64,000 nt of DNA from Thalassia testudinum (taxonomy: Eukaryota; Streptophyta; Magnoliopsida; Alismatales; Hydrocharitaceae). Positions 38,401-50,400 of the stretch are shown here, piece by piece; positions within the stretch are counted from its first letter, which is position 1; each line of letters begins with the position of its first letter. The stretch is from NCBI GenBank assembly GCA_037157565.1, contig JAZHRO010000013.1:39126501-39190500 (forward strand), read 5' to 3'. Position numbers and translations under genes: made by a program. The notes under the pieces were generated by a model, which did no database searches, had not been told where the DNA came from, and was given only the letters and a program-made list of their open reading frames with translations.

Positions 38401-41400
38401 CCATCGACTACCCCAGCATTGGCCGCTAGGGTTTGGTGGCTCATCACGCTCTCTGCGGCGCTGATGAAACCCTCTATAGTGCTTCTGGCAGCGGCCTGAT
38501 GGACCAGCATGCTTCTAGTGGCAGCCTAATGGGCCACCACGCCCTCTGCAGCGTTGATGGAGCAATTGTTGTAGACCAGCCTGATGCCAGCAGTGGCCGC
38601 AGAGGCTATCATGGCCCTTGCGACCGTGAGGGGACTTCCATCGGGGGCGATAGGAGCGAGAGGACCATCATCGGGTGCCACCACCGCCCCTGTACCACTG
38701 CAGAGACCCACATCAAGGGCGATAGAGGCGGTGGCGCGATGGTGCGGTGATGCGGAAGCAGCAGCGGCAAAGGGGCAACACGCACTACCACTGTTGCTAC
38801 TCTCCATCAATGATTCCGAAGTTTGAATCTTCATAGACTTGAAGATTCAATCATTTGTGATGGAATATTTGGTGGGATACTAAAACACTGGCTTAGAATC
38901 GCTACTCTGATACCATGTTGAGGAAAAGAAAGTCTCTATTGAAAATAGAAACCCTAGCATCTCTTTCATATTAGAGAGATTTAGGAAAATTACAATGATA
39001 CCCCACAGAATAGTAAAATAGACAGAAAGGTCCCTATTATGCTTAACAATTTTAATAACATTTTCAAAAAAGAAATTTATTAACAAAAAAAATGCATATT
39101 TGAATTAGGTGCTTGCTAAAATGCCAATGCCTAGGTCCAACCTTCCAAGTGCTCCCCTCAGCAATGCCTGAGATAGAATAACTTTCTCAAGCCTTAGCTA
39201 GGCACTAAGACCTCAAAACTCACCTCTCTTTAATGCCTAAGCATACTTAAGTAAGCACTTTGAAAGCATTGGTGACAAATAAATAAACATATTGAGAAAA
39301 TTCACACACTAATCACAACTTTAATAACAATCATACTACCAAACAAATTATGACAAAGTCCAAGATACATGTTTGGACAAAGTAATTTATGATACCGGAT
39401 TTTCCCAAATCTTAAAAGGACGAAGGCATCTCAATTTCAAGATAAATTTGAACTTGGCCAAAGTTTGACTTACAAAGTTAATAACTTAATACCTAGGAAA
39501 ACCAAGTCAAAATGGAAAATTAACTTGAGTATCAGACTTTCGGTTGGGAAGACTTGAAGTCAAGATTATACATCCTTGGAAATGGAAGGTCTAGCCAACT
39601 TGGCAACACCTTGTCCAACTTGATGAGTCCTAATATTCTTTAAGCCTACCAAACTGACACTAGACTCAAAAAAGTCAAACTCCAAGTAGGCCTCTTTAAC
39701 AATTATTTCCAATCCATTTGATCAAAAGATTATTGCTCCAAAATTTTTGAAATTTATCATAGTGTCCACATCTCCCACAATTCACCCATGTAACTTAAGA
39801 AACACCCATCAAATCGCATTAATCATGTTAAAGAATCATGGGCCAACAAGGAGTAAAATGCTCTAGGTTGGAGCAATGTCACAATTTTCTTACTTGAAAA
39901 TAAGTAGTTGCATCTCTTCTCAAATAAAAAAAGAAAAAAGAAAAAATAGTAGCATGTATCACCAACTTAATTTTGGTTGCTCTACTCTCCAATCCACTTG
40001 GACATGCAATCAATCAAAAACATCCTTGAACACCGATCCTAGCACTTGTCTACTTGATACACTCAAAAAATAAAGGCAGAGATGATATGATGTAGCATGT
40101 TCGAAGGGGAGAACCCAACAACATCAATTTCCTAAATAAAGATAATGGAGAGTTGACCAAAATGAGCACCAAATGTTTTGCTAGAGATTTCCTCTAAAAA
40201 TCACTGGTCTGACCATCAAAATTCTGAGCATCAACAAGTTCCAGATCCAAGTAGTCATATCAAGGCCCACAGCTATTATTCCTAAGACAATGTCCTGGTT
40301 CAGCCAGCTGCTCAAAAGACGTTTTACAAAATCCCTATCCAACACAAATTCCACTTTGTATTCTGGCAAATGAGTAATTATTAAGGCTTCCTCTGTTCCA
40401 GACAACACACACAAAGAGACTCACCAAGCAAAATGGCCAAGCATAGTCAAACTTCCTTCAATTGAAGCAGAGCCATCATCAAGACTCATACAAGAGGAGA
40501 ACAGAAAGGAAAGCAACCATTAGAGGCAAACAGAGTAGAGCCAACCTTCAATTAATGAGTTGCAAGGCAACAGAAACCTTATGGTCCCTATTTAGAGCCT
40601 GACTACTGACCGGAAACCATTTTAAGGTCTGATGTAAGACCTTTGTTGCTAGGTTGCCCATCCATAGATGTTGGCGAGTCCCCTAAACAAGCTAGATCTC
40701 TTTCTTGAGCTTTTCTCATCCCCTCCAATCATCATAGACTTGGTATATTTTAAAAAAAGGTAGTGTCCTCTTCGAGGCCTTAAATGAAGACATTGCTAAG
40801 CCTAAAGTCGCAACAAAGATCGGCATTGTCACACTGGCAGGCAAACAGGCATGTATCTTGCAATTTTACGGAAATCACATCTCCTGAGAAAAGCAGCTTT
40901 TTTTTTATTTTGAGGGTAAAAGAGAGATTACCTAAGCATGGTAATCATCCTAATTGCATTAATAAGTAAAAGGAACGGACTTATAAGTTATGAAGCCAAA
41001 AATCAAAAAGACATTTTGCTTCTCTTGTTACATTGTCAACCCAACACCTCTCTTTCCTAAACACCTTGCCATTCCTCTGAAGCCATATACTCCAAATGAC
41101 AGCAACTGCTTGACACCAGCCTCACCATCCAACCCAAGGTGATCTCTAAAGCTCTTCCAAAAGGCTTCGAAATCAGATTTGTCCACTGTAGGCAAATGAA
41201 ATTGATCCCAAACGTCTTTAGAGAAATCACAGTAGAAAAAAAAGATGTACATCCTCCTCTACTTGCTGGCATAATGGGCACAAGATATCCCCATCTATAG
41301 CCCATTTAGATCTGTATGCTTTAGTGACTAGTCGCTTCCTCCTCAAAAACCATAAGAAAAGCTTAATCTTAAGCAGCAAATAAGTTTTGAATCACCAGTT

Positions 41401-44400
41401 ACCACCAAACCTTCTGCAGTTAGAAGATTATATGCTTTGCTTACTGTAAACTCCCCATCCCTCCAAAAAAATGAATCTTCTTTTGTTGAATCCGGAGAGA
41501 CATCCTTGAGAATGTTTGTTAGTTGCTGAAATTCCTCAAAAGTTGCCTCAAATAAGCCTTCAGTCAATCTGAAATCCAACGTTCCATGTATTTCATCCCA
41601 CACCTCACCAACCAGCACTTCCCTATTCATTCTTTGATGGAAGAGACACCGGAACAAATCTGAAAAACAACCAAATTCTGACCAATTATGTGTCCAGAAT
41701 TTAAAGGATGACTCATTACCCAGACTAGGCGAAAACTGATCTGCATATTCATTCACCAAGTGGCCCACCGAACTCTAGAATGCTGAGGCATCTCTCGTAT
41801 GCATCCCTAACCCCTGAATCAAGTCCACCATACTACCATATGAATCCTTCACAACTGAGGTGACTAATGATTTTTCCTCCGACATCAACCTTACCACCCA
41901 CTTTAAAAGAAGAGCACTATTAAACTCTTTCAACTTCCAAACGCCCATCCCACCAGATTTCTTAGGCTTACATATCTAATCCCATGGAACGAGTTGAACA
42001 AATCTTCCCGTCAAGTCAGGTCCTTTCCAGAAGAACTTCCTGATCATATCCATCTGCTTGATAATCTTCTTGGGCAGTAAGCACACAGAGAAAAAGAACA
42101 CAGGCAAAGGGGATAGGACTGATTTCAAGAGAATCAACCTTCCCCCAAGTGATAGCAATCTTCCACACCAAGATGATAACCGACTAGAAAACCGATCAAG
42201 CAGCTGCTTCCAATCCAAAACACCCAGTCTTTTACCTTTCAAAGGAAGGCCGAGATAAGCAATTGGGAGATATACCACTGGAAACCCCAGAATACCCGAC
42301 ATGTCATTCACCAACTCCCTTCCCAATGCAAACGTAACCAATAACAGCTACATTCATCTTCAGTTTCTATTCTTGTATCCCCTCAAAAAAAGTTTCTATT
42401 CTTGTATAATAAGCATGAAAAGCCTTGTACACGGTATGTAATACCAAGCAGCCAACACATTGCCTTCTATTATAGTGCATTTGGAGAACTCATTTCTCCT
42501 CCTGATATAGCAATTGTGAGACATGAACCTGGTAAAATTACCCATTTAGTGTAGATGGGGTTGCATTTCAATGCCATTTCCTTTGCATTGGTGCAGGATT
42601 TTGAGGCCAACAATCTAATTGGAACTGAACAATGATACTAATCTAAAATTTCACCCAATTCTATGTTAGTGGAAGCCAAATATCAAGGGGCAGCTTGTAA
42701 TATAATGTAATTTTTCAATAGAGGAGCAGTGAATTTGGACGATCACTATCCTTGGGTGATCCTCCTTCACCCTTTCTACAAAAAAAAGAAAGTAACATCT
42801 CTAACAACAGGGATATGCAAACATTGCAAGAATTAATGCCACGGTGGACAGGTGCCTCACATGAGAAAACACAGTAACCATTATGAAATGGAATCATAAA
42901 AGCTGGTGTGACACCTCTCAATGAAAAAATGACAGAGACTAGTTTAAGATGGCTCAGGCGTGTGAAATAGTATCAACAAGAGAAGTTTAGATGGTAACGC
43001 TTCCAAGAAAAGTCGGAGGAGACCCAAGAAGTGTTCAAGGAGACCATTAACATGGTCACTCTTAATTGGAGCTGCATTTGCGTCTAAACCAAGGCTAGAT
43101 GAATTGTGAGAATGGACCTTTCACTATGCTTTAGGACTGGCTGAAAGAAGCTTTGCTAGAAATGAAATGACCTCTTCATCATTAGTGCAAGAGGAAAGTA
43201 GGGTCTTTTTTTTCTGTAGTGGAATGGAAGCAAACAATCCTCGTTGACAGCCCCAACAACGTGAGAAAAGTCACAGTTTTAACTCTGATTTTGGCAGCGT
43301 TAATTATAAAGTTGAATGCAATGACTGCTGCTGCAACCTAAAGTTAAAAAACTCATGTTGTGTATCAGAAATGATAGTCAAGTAGTTGATCTTGTAAGGA
43401 TTTGACAATCAATATTAGAGCGTGAAGATTCCAAGTGCGTGGGAAAATAGTCCCAACAGGGAACTATTCACATGTGGATAGGGAGATGTGGCGCCGGAAC
43501 AACCAGTAGTAGGTTACTACTAATTTAACACGTCTAGATTGGACGTCAGACGTCTGATCTGAGCGCCTGCAGAGAGAGCCAAAAGTTGGAGAAGAAGAGA
43601 GAGGAGAGGAGGTTTGAGTTTATGGAAATATTATTGTATTGCTCAAATAAAAATAGTTGGGGAAATTCTCTATTTATAGAGAGAACATAATTCCTAAAAA
43701 TAGTGAAGATCTTATTCTTATTAGAGATTAAATCTTCTTTAATTTGGAAAGAATTAATCTCTTAACAAATCCCAAAACTTATTTCCTAAACCAATTTTGC
43801 TAAAAATAAGAAACTAAGAATAGGAAACAACTAATTTTGGTGCACCCAAAATTGATCCAAAGGACTCCTGCACCGTCGATTTGCTGGGCCTCGAGACTAC
43901 TACCACGTGGCCTACTGTTTGCCACATGGTAGTGCCACGTGGCTTCCTTTAAAATCCCAACACTTCCCCTTAAGTTGAAAGCCACAAAGTCGACAACTTG
44001 ATCTTCTACTAGTGAGGTTAGACTTCCCACCATTCATCTTCTTCGAGGGCAAAGCTCTTAATCTTCTCTTTGGACAAGTCAATGGCGAATCCTTCCACGA
44101 CCTCCGGAGTCATTTGATGTGCACACATCTAATAGGCATAAAATGTCTATTTATGCATGTTCCTAGGGTTATAGAAGCATCATGCATTATAAATATTACA
44201 TAATATGCATCATCATACATTTAGATTAATTTGTACAAATTATATAGTAATTCGCCTTTTATTGTGGTTAGGGGACAAGTGACATCATTTTGATGCTTTG
44301 GGTTAAAGATCCAACTGTATGAATCTGATCAGGGTGACGATCGGAGTCCAATTCCTCTGAGATCGCCCCAATCAGACTTCCGTAGCATCAGATGCAGTCC

Positions 44401-47400
44401 AAGGAAGATCAAAGGTCAATGGGCAATGTGGTGAAAATCTAGACTTCAGACAACAAATCCAACCGCACAGATGTGTTTGGATCGACGATCGCAACGCAAT
44501 AACGCAAAAATCGATCCAATCCGACGTCTATGGCACCACTTATGAGCATTTGAAGATGAACGGCCTAGATGGTGCCACGTGGCGCCATCCAAGTCACCCA
44601 AATCCACTGGCGCCCCTCCTCATCAAAGCAGCCTTCATCTTAGCCGTTGGATCTTCATCCAACAGCTAAGAGCACGTGGACAGAAATTTGAAAACACGAC
44701 CATCTGCGAAGATAGCGTAGCAGTCGGAGCTCTCACGCACAACGCGAGGCATGCGTTCGAATCCACATGAGCAGATTTAATCTGCTGAAGAGGAGGCACG
44801 GTGAAATTCGACTATCGGACGCACGATGAGCGACTGATGCGACGGCTACGTGGTGCACTTACGTGCGTGATGACGCACGATCTAACACGTTGAGGCATAA
44901 TCTGAAGGCGCAGGCAAGCACGATTCTCAGCCGTTGATGCGTGATCCAACAATGATGAAAGCGGTTACGTAGCTATTTAACGTGTAAAGAGGAAGCGACA
45001 TTGACGTGTTCAACCTAAGCGCTTAATGCTTGAAGGCGATGGCCTGTGTGACGTGGCGCAATGTGGTACGTCGGATCAGCGGCGAGCAGCTGAGATCCAA
45101 GATGTAGCTTCACCAACGCTTAGCTACAGCGACGTGCACGTGCGCCACTAAAGGCTTGTATGTAATTTTAAAGATGTGAAGTGCATCTTTTGCCTCCTAT
45201 CCTCAACTATAATTAGGACCCTTTACCCACTCGCCACATCATCCCTTCCTTCTCTCAACCTCCCAAAGAGCTAAGAACAACGTTCTTAAGCTCGCTCTAG
45301 TTTTCTCAAAGCTACGGTAAGCTCCACTAGAGTGAAAACACAAAATTTTCCACTTCTCACCCCCTTCGCGGAACTCTCACCGGCGGTCCTCTCACCCCCG
45401 TTCCGAAAGTAGATCCCGCAACGACAATACCCTGCCTCATCCATGGTTCTTCCAGATTTTCCCTCCTTCCTCCGTCTTCGCTCTCCTTCCTCCAAGTGTC
45501 GATCGTCTGACTTGTTCTCCAAGCATTTGTCGAGGAGGATAATCTCTCATCCCTTCTCTTTTTATTGCTTTCTAGTGTAGATTTTCAGCTTTATAGTTGT
45601 AGCAAATAGTTGTAATTGACATTATCCTAGTAGAGAGAGGATAATCTCTCTCTCTTATTTACATTGCAAGTAGATTAGTTATTTATAGCCATTGTGAATG
45701 TCTCCTTTATAAAGAAAATACAAAAAAATATAACTACGATTTTATAATAGACATAGCCTCCCCGTGTTCGACCCGAGACTCACCAAAGTTTTGGTAAATT
45801 TATTTGACAGCGGATTTTTACACACTACGATGATAAGTTTTTAACTCAATCTTTTCGTGTACAAAATCTTGTTAATTATTTTGGCGTTGTTGCCATGAAG
45901 GCAATGGATCCCGATTATTTTCCACATTCCACGCACCTATTTGATCTCTAACCTCTCTTTTCTTTCTTATGCAGGTATCCCTACAAGGAATCTACGAGCA
46001 GTGGAAAGGAGTAAAGTGCGGTTAAAGACCATTATAAGTGCTCCCTTATTCTTTCCCCCCTCCATAGCTTACATTTCACCACTTTAATTCAAACCCTAAC
46101 TAACCTAGGTGCTCTCATAAACCCTAAAGTTAGTTTAGTTGTTTGATTGTCACCTTCACCTAACTCACCCTCCGCTTATAAAAACAATCTAAAAAAAATC
46201 TGATTTAATTGTGGGATTTCCTTACCAAACACATCACATACACCCACAGAGGTACACAACCTCTTCTGATTTTCTTACTCAACAGGTAAACTGATCTTTG
46301 GAACCAGTACACTTAAACAACACACATAATTGAGTAGAAAGCAGATTAGCTAACCACTTATGTGTTTAATTCAGTGGTACATCAAAGCCAATTGCTTGAA
46401 TTGTTTGGGCCACACCACTTCAGTTAAAAATAACTCATAAGTAGCTTGCTACTTAGGGTTAACATTTAAGATCAAGAACCAAACACTCCACCTCATTTTC
46501 ATTTCAAAGGAAAATATCTTCACCCATATTTGCAAATCTTGGTGTGCCTCCTGAATTTGATTGAATCAACCTTAATTCAAACCCTAAAAGCTACTTAAAC
46601 AAGATTTGAACCCTAAAATCTACTCATCCAAATAATTTTGCTTGAAAACCTTGGTTGTGCACACACACACATTTCAATCAGTCATTAAGGGCACAACCCA
46701 TTCTAAGGGCCCAACACATTCCAAAAGCACAAACATCCCAGGCTTAACTAAAATCAAGTAGACGTTGGCCTTAAGGACTGGACTCACTCTTTAGGCTCAT
46801 ATTGAGATTATATACGATTAATCTGCTTCTACTAGTCAATTTGATGTCTAGCTAGAGGAGTAGTGTCAAACGACCATGGTTGGGGGTATCAAAGGAACCT
46901 GAGGCGAAAGCCAAGAGAAGTACCTTCTCCCTAATCCCTCCTAACTGGTTGAATTAACTGAATCGAAGCAGACCAAATCATCTTTAATCTTAAGACGAGT
47001 TCTGTGAGTTTGTAGGTCTTTAGGCTACTCTACCTAAGGATAGGATTGTTTGCTTGTATTGCAGGGTCTCTTTTTCTCTATCCTTCCAACCCCTTCATAA
47101 TGTATGCTTAGAAGGAGGTTATTGAATCCCCACTTGGAAGGACCATTAGACCATTCCTCAGAATGGTTCCAGCGAGTTGAATTTTGGTCAAGTAGATCCC
47201 ATGGCTGATCAACCACCTCCTCCACCTTAGAATCACCACGAGTTGTTGCCAAGGCAGCTGGAATAATTGCAGCAAATGCAAGAATGGTTCCAGCGAATAA
47301 ATGGTCAGGGCACTTGGCCCTTGAAGGATTTCTATGATCCTTCAAATTATGGAGTGTCCCGGTGTCCAGATTCCAGCCGATGACGTGGAAATCAAGGCCC

Positions 47401-50400
47401 AGGTTTTAAGCATGATCAAATATTTTCATGGGCTTGGCTTTGAAGACCCGTTTCAGCATTTAGAGGTCTTGACCACTTTGATCCAGACCACCAAAGCACG
47501 AAATGTGGACGAGGAGCAGATGATCATAAGGCTTTTCCCCCACTCTCTCAGGAATAAAGCTACACTTTGGTATCAACCGATTGGGAGGCCGATAGCTATC
47601 TGGAGTGATCTCAAATCAACCTTCTTGAAAATTTTCCCTGTTGGGCGTACCAATGAATTGCAATGGGCGATCACTACTTTCGTCCAGCGACCAGGAGAAC
47701 TGCTTCATGGTGTCTAGGAGCGATTCCAAGATCTATTGCGAAACCACGAGGTGCCGAAATGTAAACATGTGCAAATTTTCTATCACGGGTTGACTGACCA
47801 ACTCCGTAATCACGTGGACACTTCTTTCAGAGGCAATTTCCTCAACAAGGATACAGACAGTGCGCATTACTTGTTTGAGGAAATGAGTGAAAATTCTATC
47901 AATCATGCCTCCATGGACACTTTCAACCAGTCCCAGCAACCCAAATCGCATGATAATGAGATCCAGGACTCTCATTCATTCAATATGGAATTGATTTGCA
48001 ACAAACTTGATAAGATGGACCTAGTTGCAAAAAGAATGGAAGAGTGGATGGCTGGAAACTCTACAAATACTTTTAGATCCATTAAATCCCAAAATTCAGG
48101 ATTCCATTCTTCACGAGGTTCTATTGGACGGGAGTTCGTAAATCAATTGGAAACGGCTCAACCTGTGAGCCAGCATTACTCGGAACCCCACGGGTTCCAA
48201 ACTGGGGCCTTTGATCCTAGTTTCTCTAATCCTTCTCCTTTCCCACCATCCTCGCCCTATGAAAACGTGTATGCTGTACAGGAGAACGTTAGATACAACC
48301 CATATTCTAACTCTAACCCATGTTAGAGGAATCACCCTAACTTCTCCAGGAAAACCCAGGGCAGCAGACCCAAATCCAACCCAGCAATTATGCACTGCAA
48401 AGACCAATGGGTCAGGGTCATGTATACACTCAGCTGCCCCTAATCAGGTCAATCAGCCAACATGGAATGCCCATCAATCTGCAAGGCAGGCTGATCTGAA
48501 CTGTCAGATGGTGGAAATGTAAGAATCCATGCTCCAGCTCATGCAGCAAATGAAAACATCGCTGGATAACTTGCAATCCGGACTCATTGCTAATACATGT
48601 CAGCCCGGATCTCTGCTATCTCAACTCGTACCCAACCCTCATAACATACAAAATCTGGGCAATCGAGCCCAAGGGTACGGGAATTAGAGGGACTCACATG
48701 TACATGCTCAGGTAGTTGAGCAGGGTCCTACTTCTAATCCTGGATATTTAGCGAGTCAAACCCCTCCAAGCTCTCCTAACCCTCCCCAAGACCTTAACCC
48801 ATATGCCTCTGCAAACTCCGTGACCTTCAGGAGTGGAAGGCGAACCCAGGACCCAAAAATTACCTTCAACTAGCAAGCAAAATCCTGGTGAGCCTAAGGA
48901 AGAATCGGAGAAAACCAAAGAACTTAAGACTCGGGAACCTGAAGTTAACGACCAAACTCATATCCCATTTCTTGAAGCCTTATTGAAACCTGTTGATAGC
49001 AATGAGGAGCTCCTGGATATATTCAAAAATGTTGAAATCAATATCCCGCTCCTCGATGCTATTACGTATATTTCGGCTTATGCTAAGTTCTTAAAGGATT
49101 TATGCACTCAGAAGTGTAAGCCGAGGGAATCAACCCCGAGGAAGGTGATACTCTTTGAGTATGCTAGTTCTGTTATCCTGCATCACCTTCCTCAGAAAAA
49201 GAAAGACCAAGGTGACCCTTTGATTTCATGTGTTATCGAGGATTACACCCTTAACCAGGTACTCTTGGATCTAGGTGCATCTATAAATCTAATTCCAACT
49301 TCCTTGTATGAAAAGTTCGAATTAGGTGAACTCAGGACGACCTCAATAACAATGCAATTAGCAGACCGTTCGGTCACAAATCCGAAAGGTGTTATTGAGG
49401 AGTTATTGTTACGGTTAAGGATTTCTATTTTCTTATAGATTTCCTTGTTCTTGACATGGATGTATCTGAAGAGTTAAGGAACACACCCATCATTCTGGGG
49501 TGTCCGTTCCTGGCTACCGCTAAGGCCAATATCAACTGTGAAAGCGATAGTATGGAGATCGCCTTTGGTGAAAGAAAATTGACACTCGATATCTTTAAAG
49601 CAATTAACAAATTTGAGGGTTATGGATATATCGAGGAACTCGAGGATAATGATCTAAACCTTGATACTTGTAAGGCTATCACTGTTTTCGAGATTCCTCC
49701 TGCACTAATGAACCTGAACCACAACCCCCTGTAGCAGTCCCGCCACATTTTGAAGAGGTTACTGATTTTGTTGATTCACAACCTCTTCCACTGATGGGAG
49801 AAAGGGGTATAACTTGGCTTACAAAATTATTTCATACTATTTAGAGAGGCAAGAAAATGCCAGAGGAATGGAGGAAAAGTTTTATAATACCTTTATACAA
49901 CAGCAAGGAAGATATACAAAATTGTTCTAATTATAGAGGTATTAAATTGATGAGTCATACGATGAAACTTTGAGAGCGAATAATTGAAAGAAGGGTGAAG
50001 TAAGTCTCTATAGTAACTGGAAATCAGTTTGGCTTTATGCCAGGTCGATCTACTATTAAGGCAATACATCACTTGAGATGCATGATGGAGCCCTACAAAG
50101 TCAAGAAGAATGATTTACACATGATTTTTTTTATTTGGAGAATGCCTATGATTTTATCCCAAGGGATATCTTGTGAAGAATTTTGGAGAAGAGATGGGTA
50201 CTAATTTTATATATCAACCACATAAAGGATATGTACTATGGAGCTGTAACTTGTGTAAGGACTAAAGATAATTTGACGGACTACTTTGATATCACCATTG
50301 GTCTGCATCAAGGATTGGCTTTAAGCCCTTATTCTTTGCTTTGGTCATGGATGAGTTGACGAAGCATATCCAAGCTGAAGCATCATGGTGTATGTTTTTT

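Larger units (their letters stand above)
35107..39048 (-). mobile_element. Ty1/copia element D, structurally complete with target duplication; pol decayed, gag replaced
   Basis: There are two 133-bp LTRs and the element is flanked by ATTTT on both sides (35102-35106 and 39049-39053). The primer site TGGTATCAGAGTAGC (38901-38915, minus) directly follows the 5' LTR. Protease reads [13 protein letters not shown] near 38190. Integrase is at about 37900-37000. Reverse transcriptase is at about 36480-36050, where the YVDD box is YVND near 36190, a lost catalytic Asp. RNase H is at about 35900-35340, with [18 protein letters not shown] and [17 protein letters not shown]. The tract CTTGAGGGGGAGTG abuts the 3' LTR. 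Stops and frameshifts are frequent. Between [13 protein letters not shown] (start 38834) and protease, about 640 bp encode only Ala/Ser-rich sequence instead of a gag domain. Confidence 0.93.

Noticed and set aside
43389..43393. Target duplication for copia E (gatct against aatac)
   Set aside because: Only two of five bases agree, so it was not claimed.
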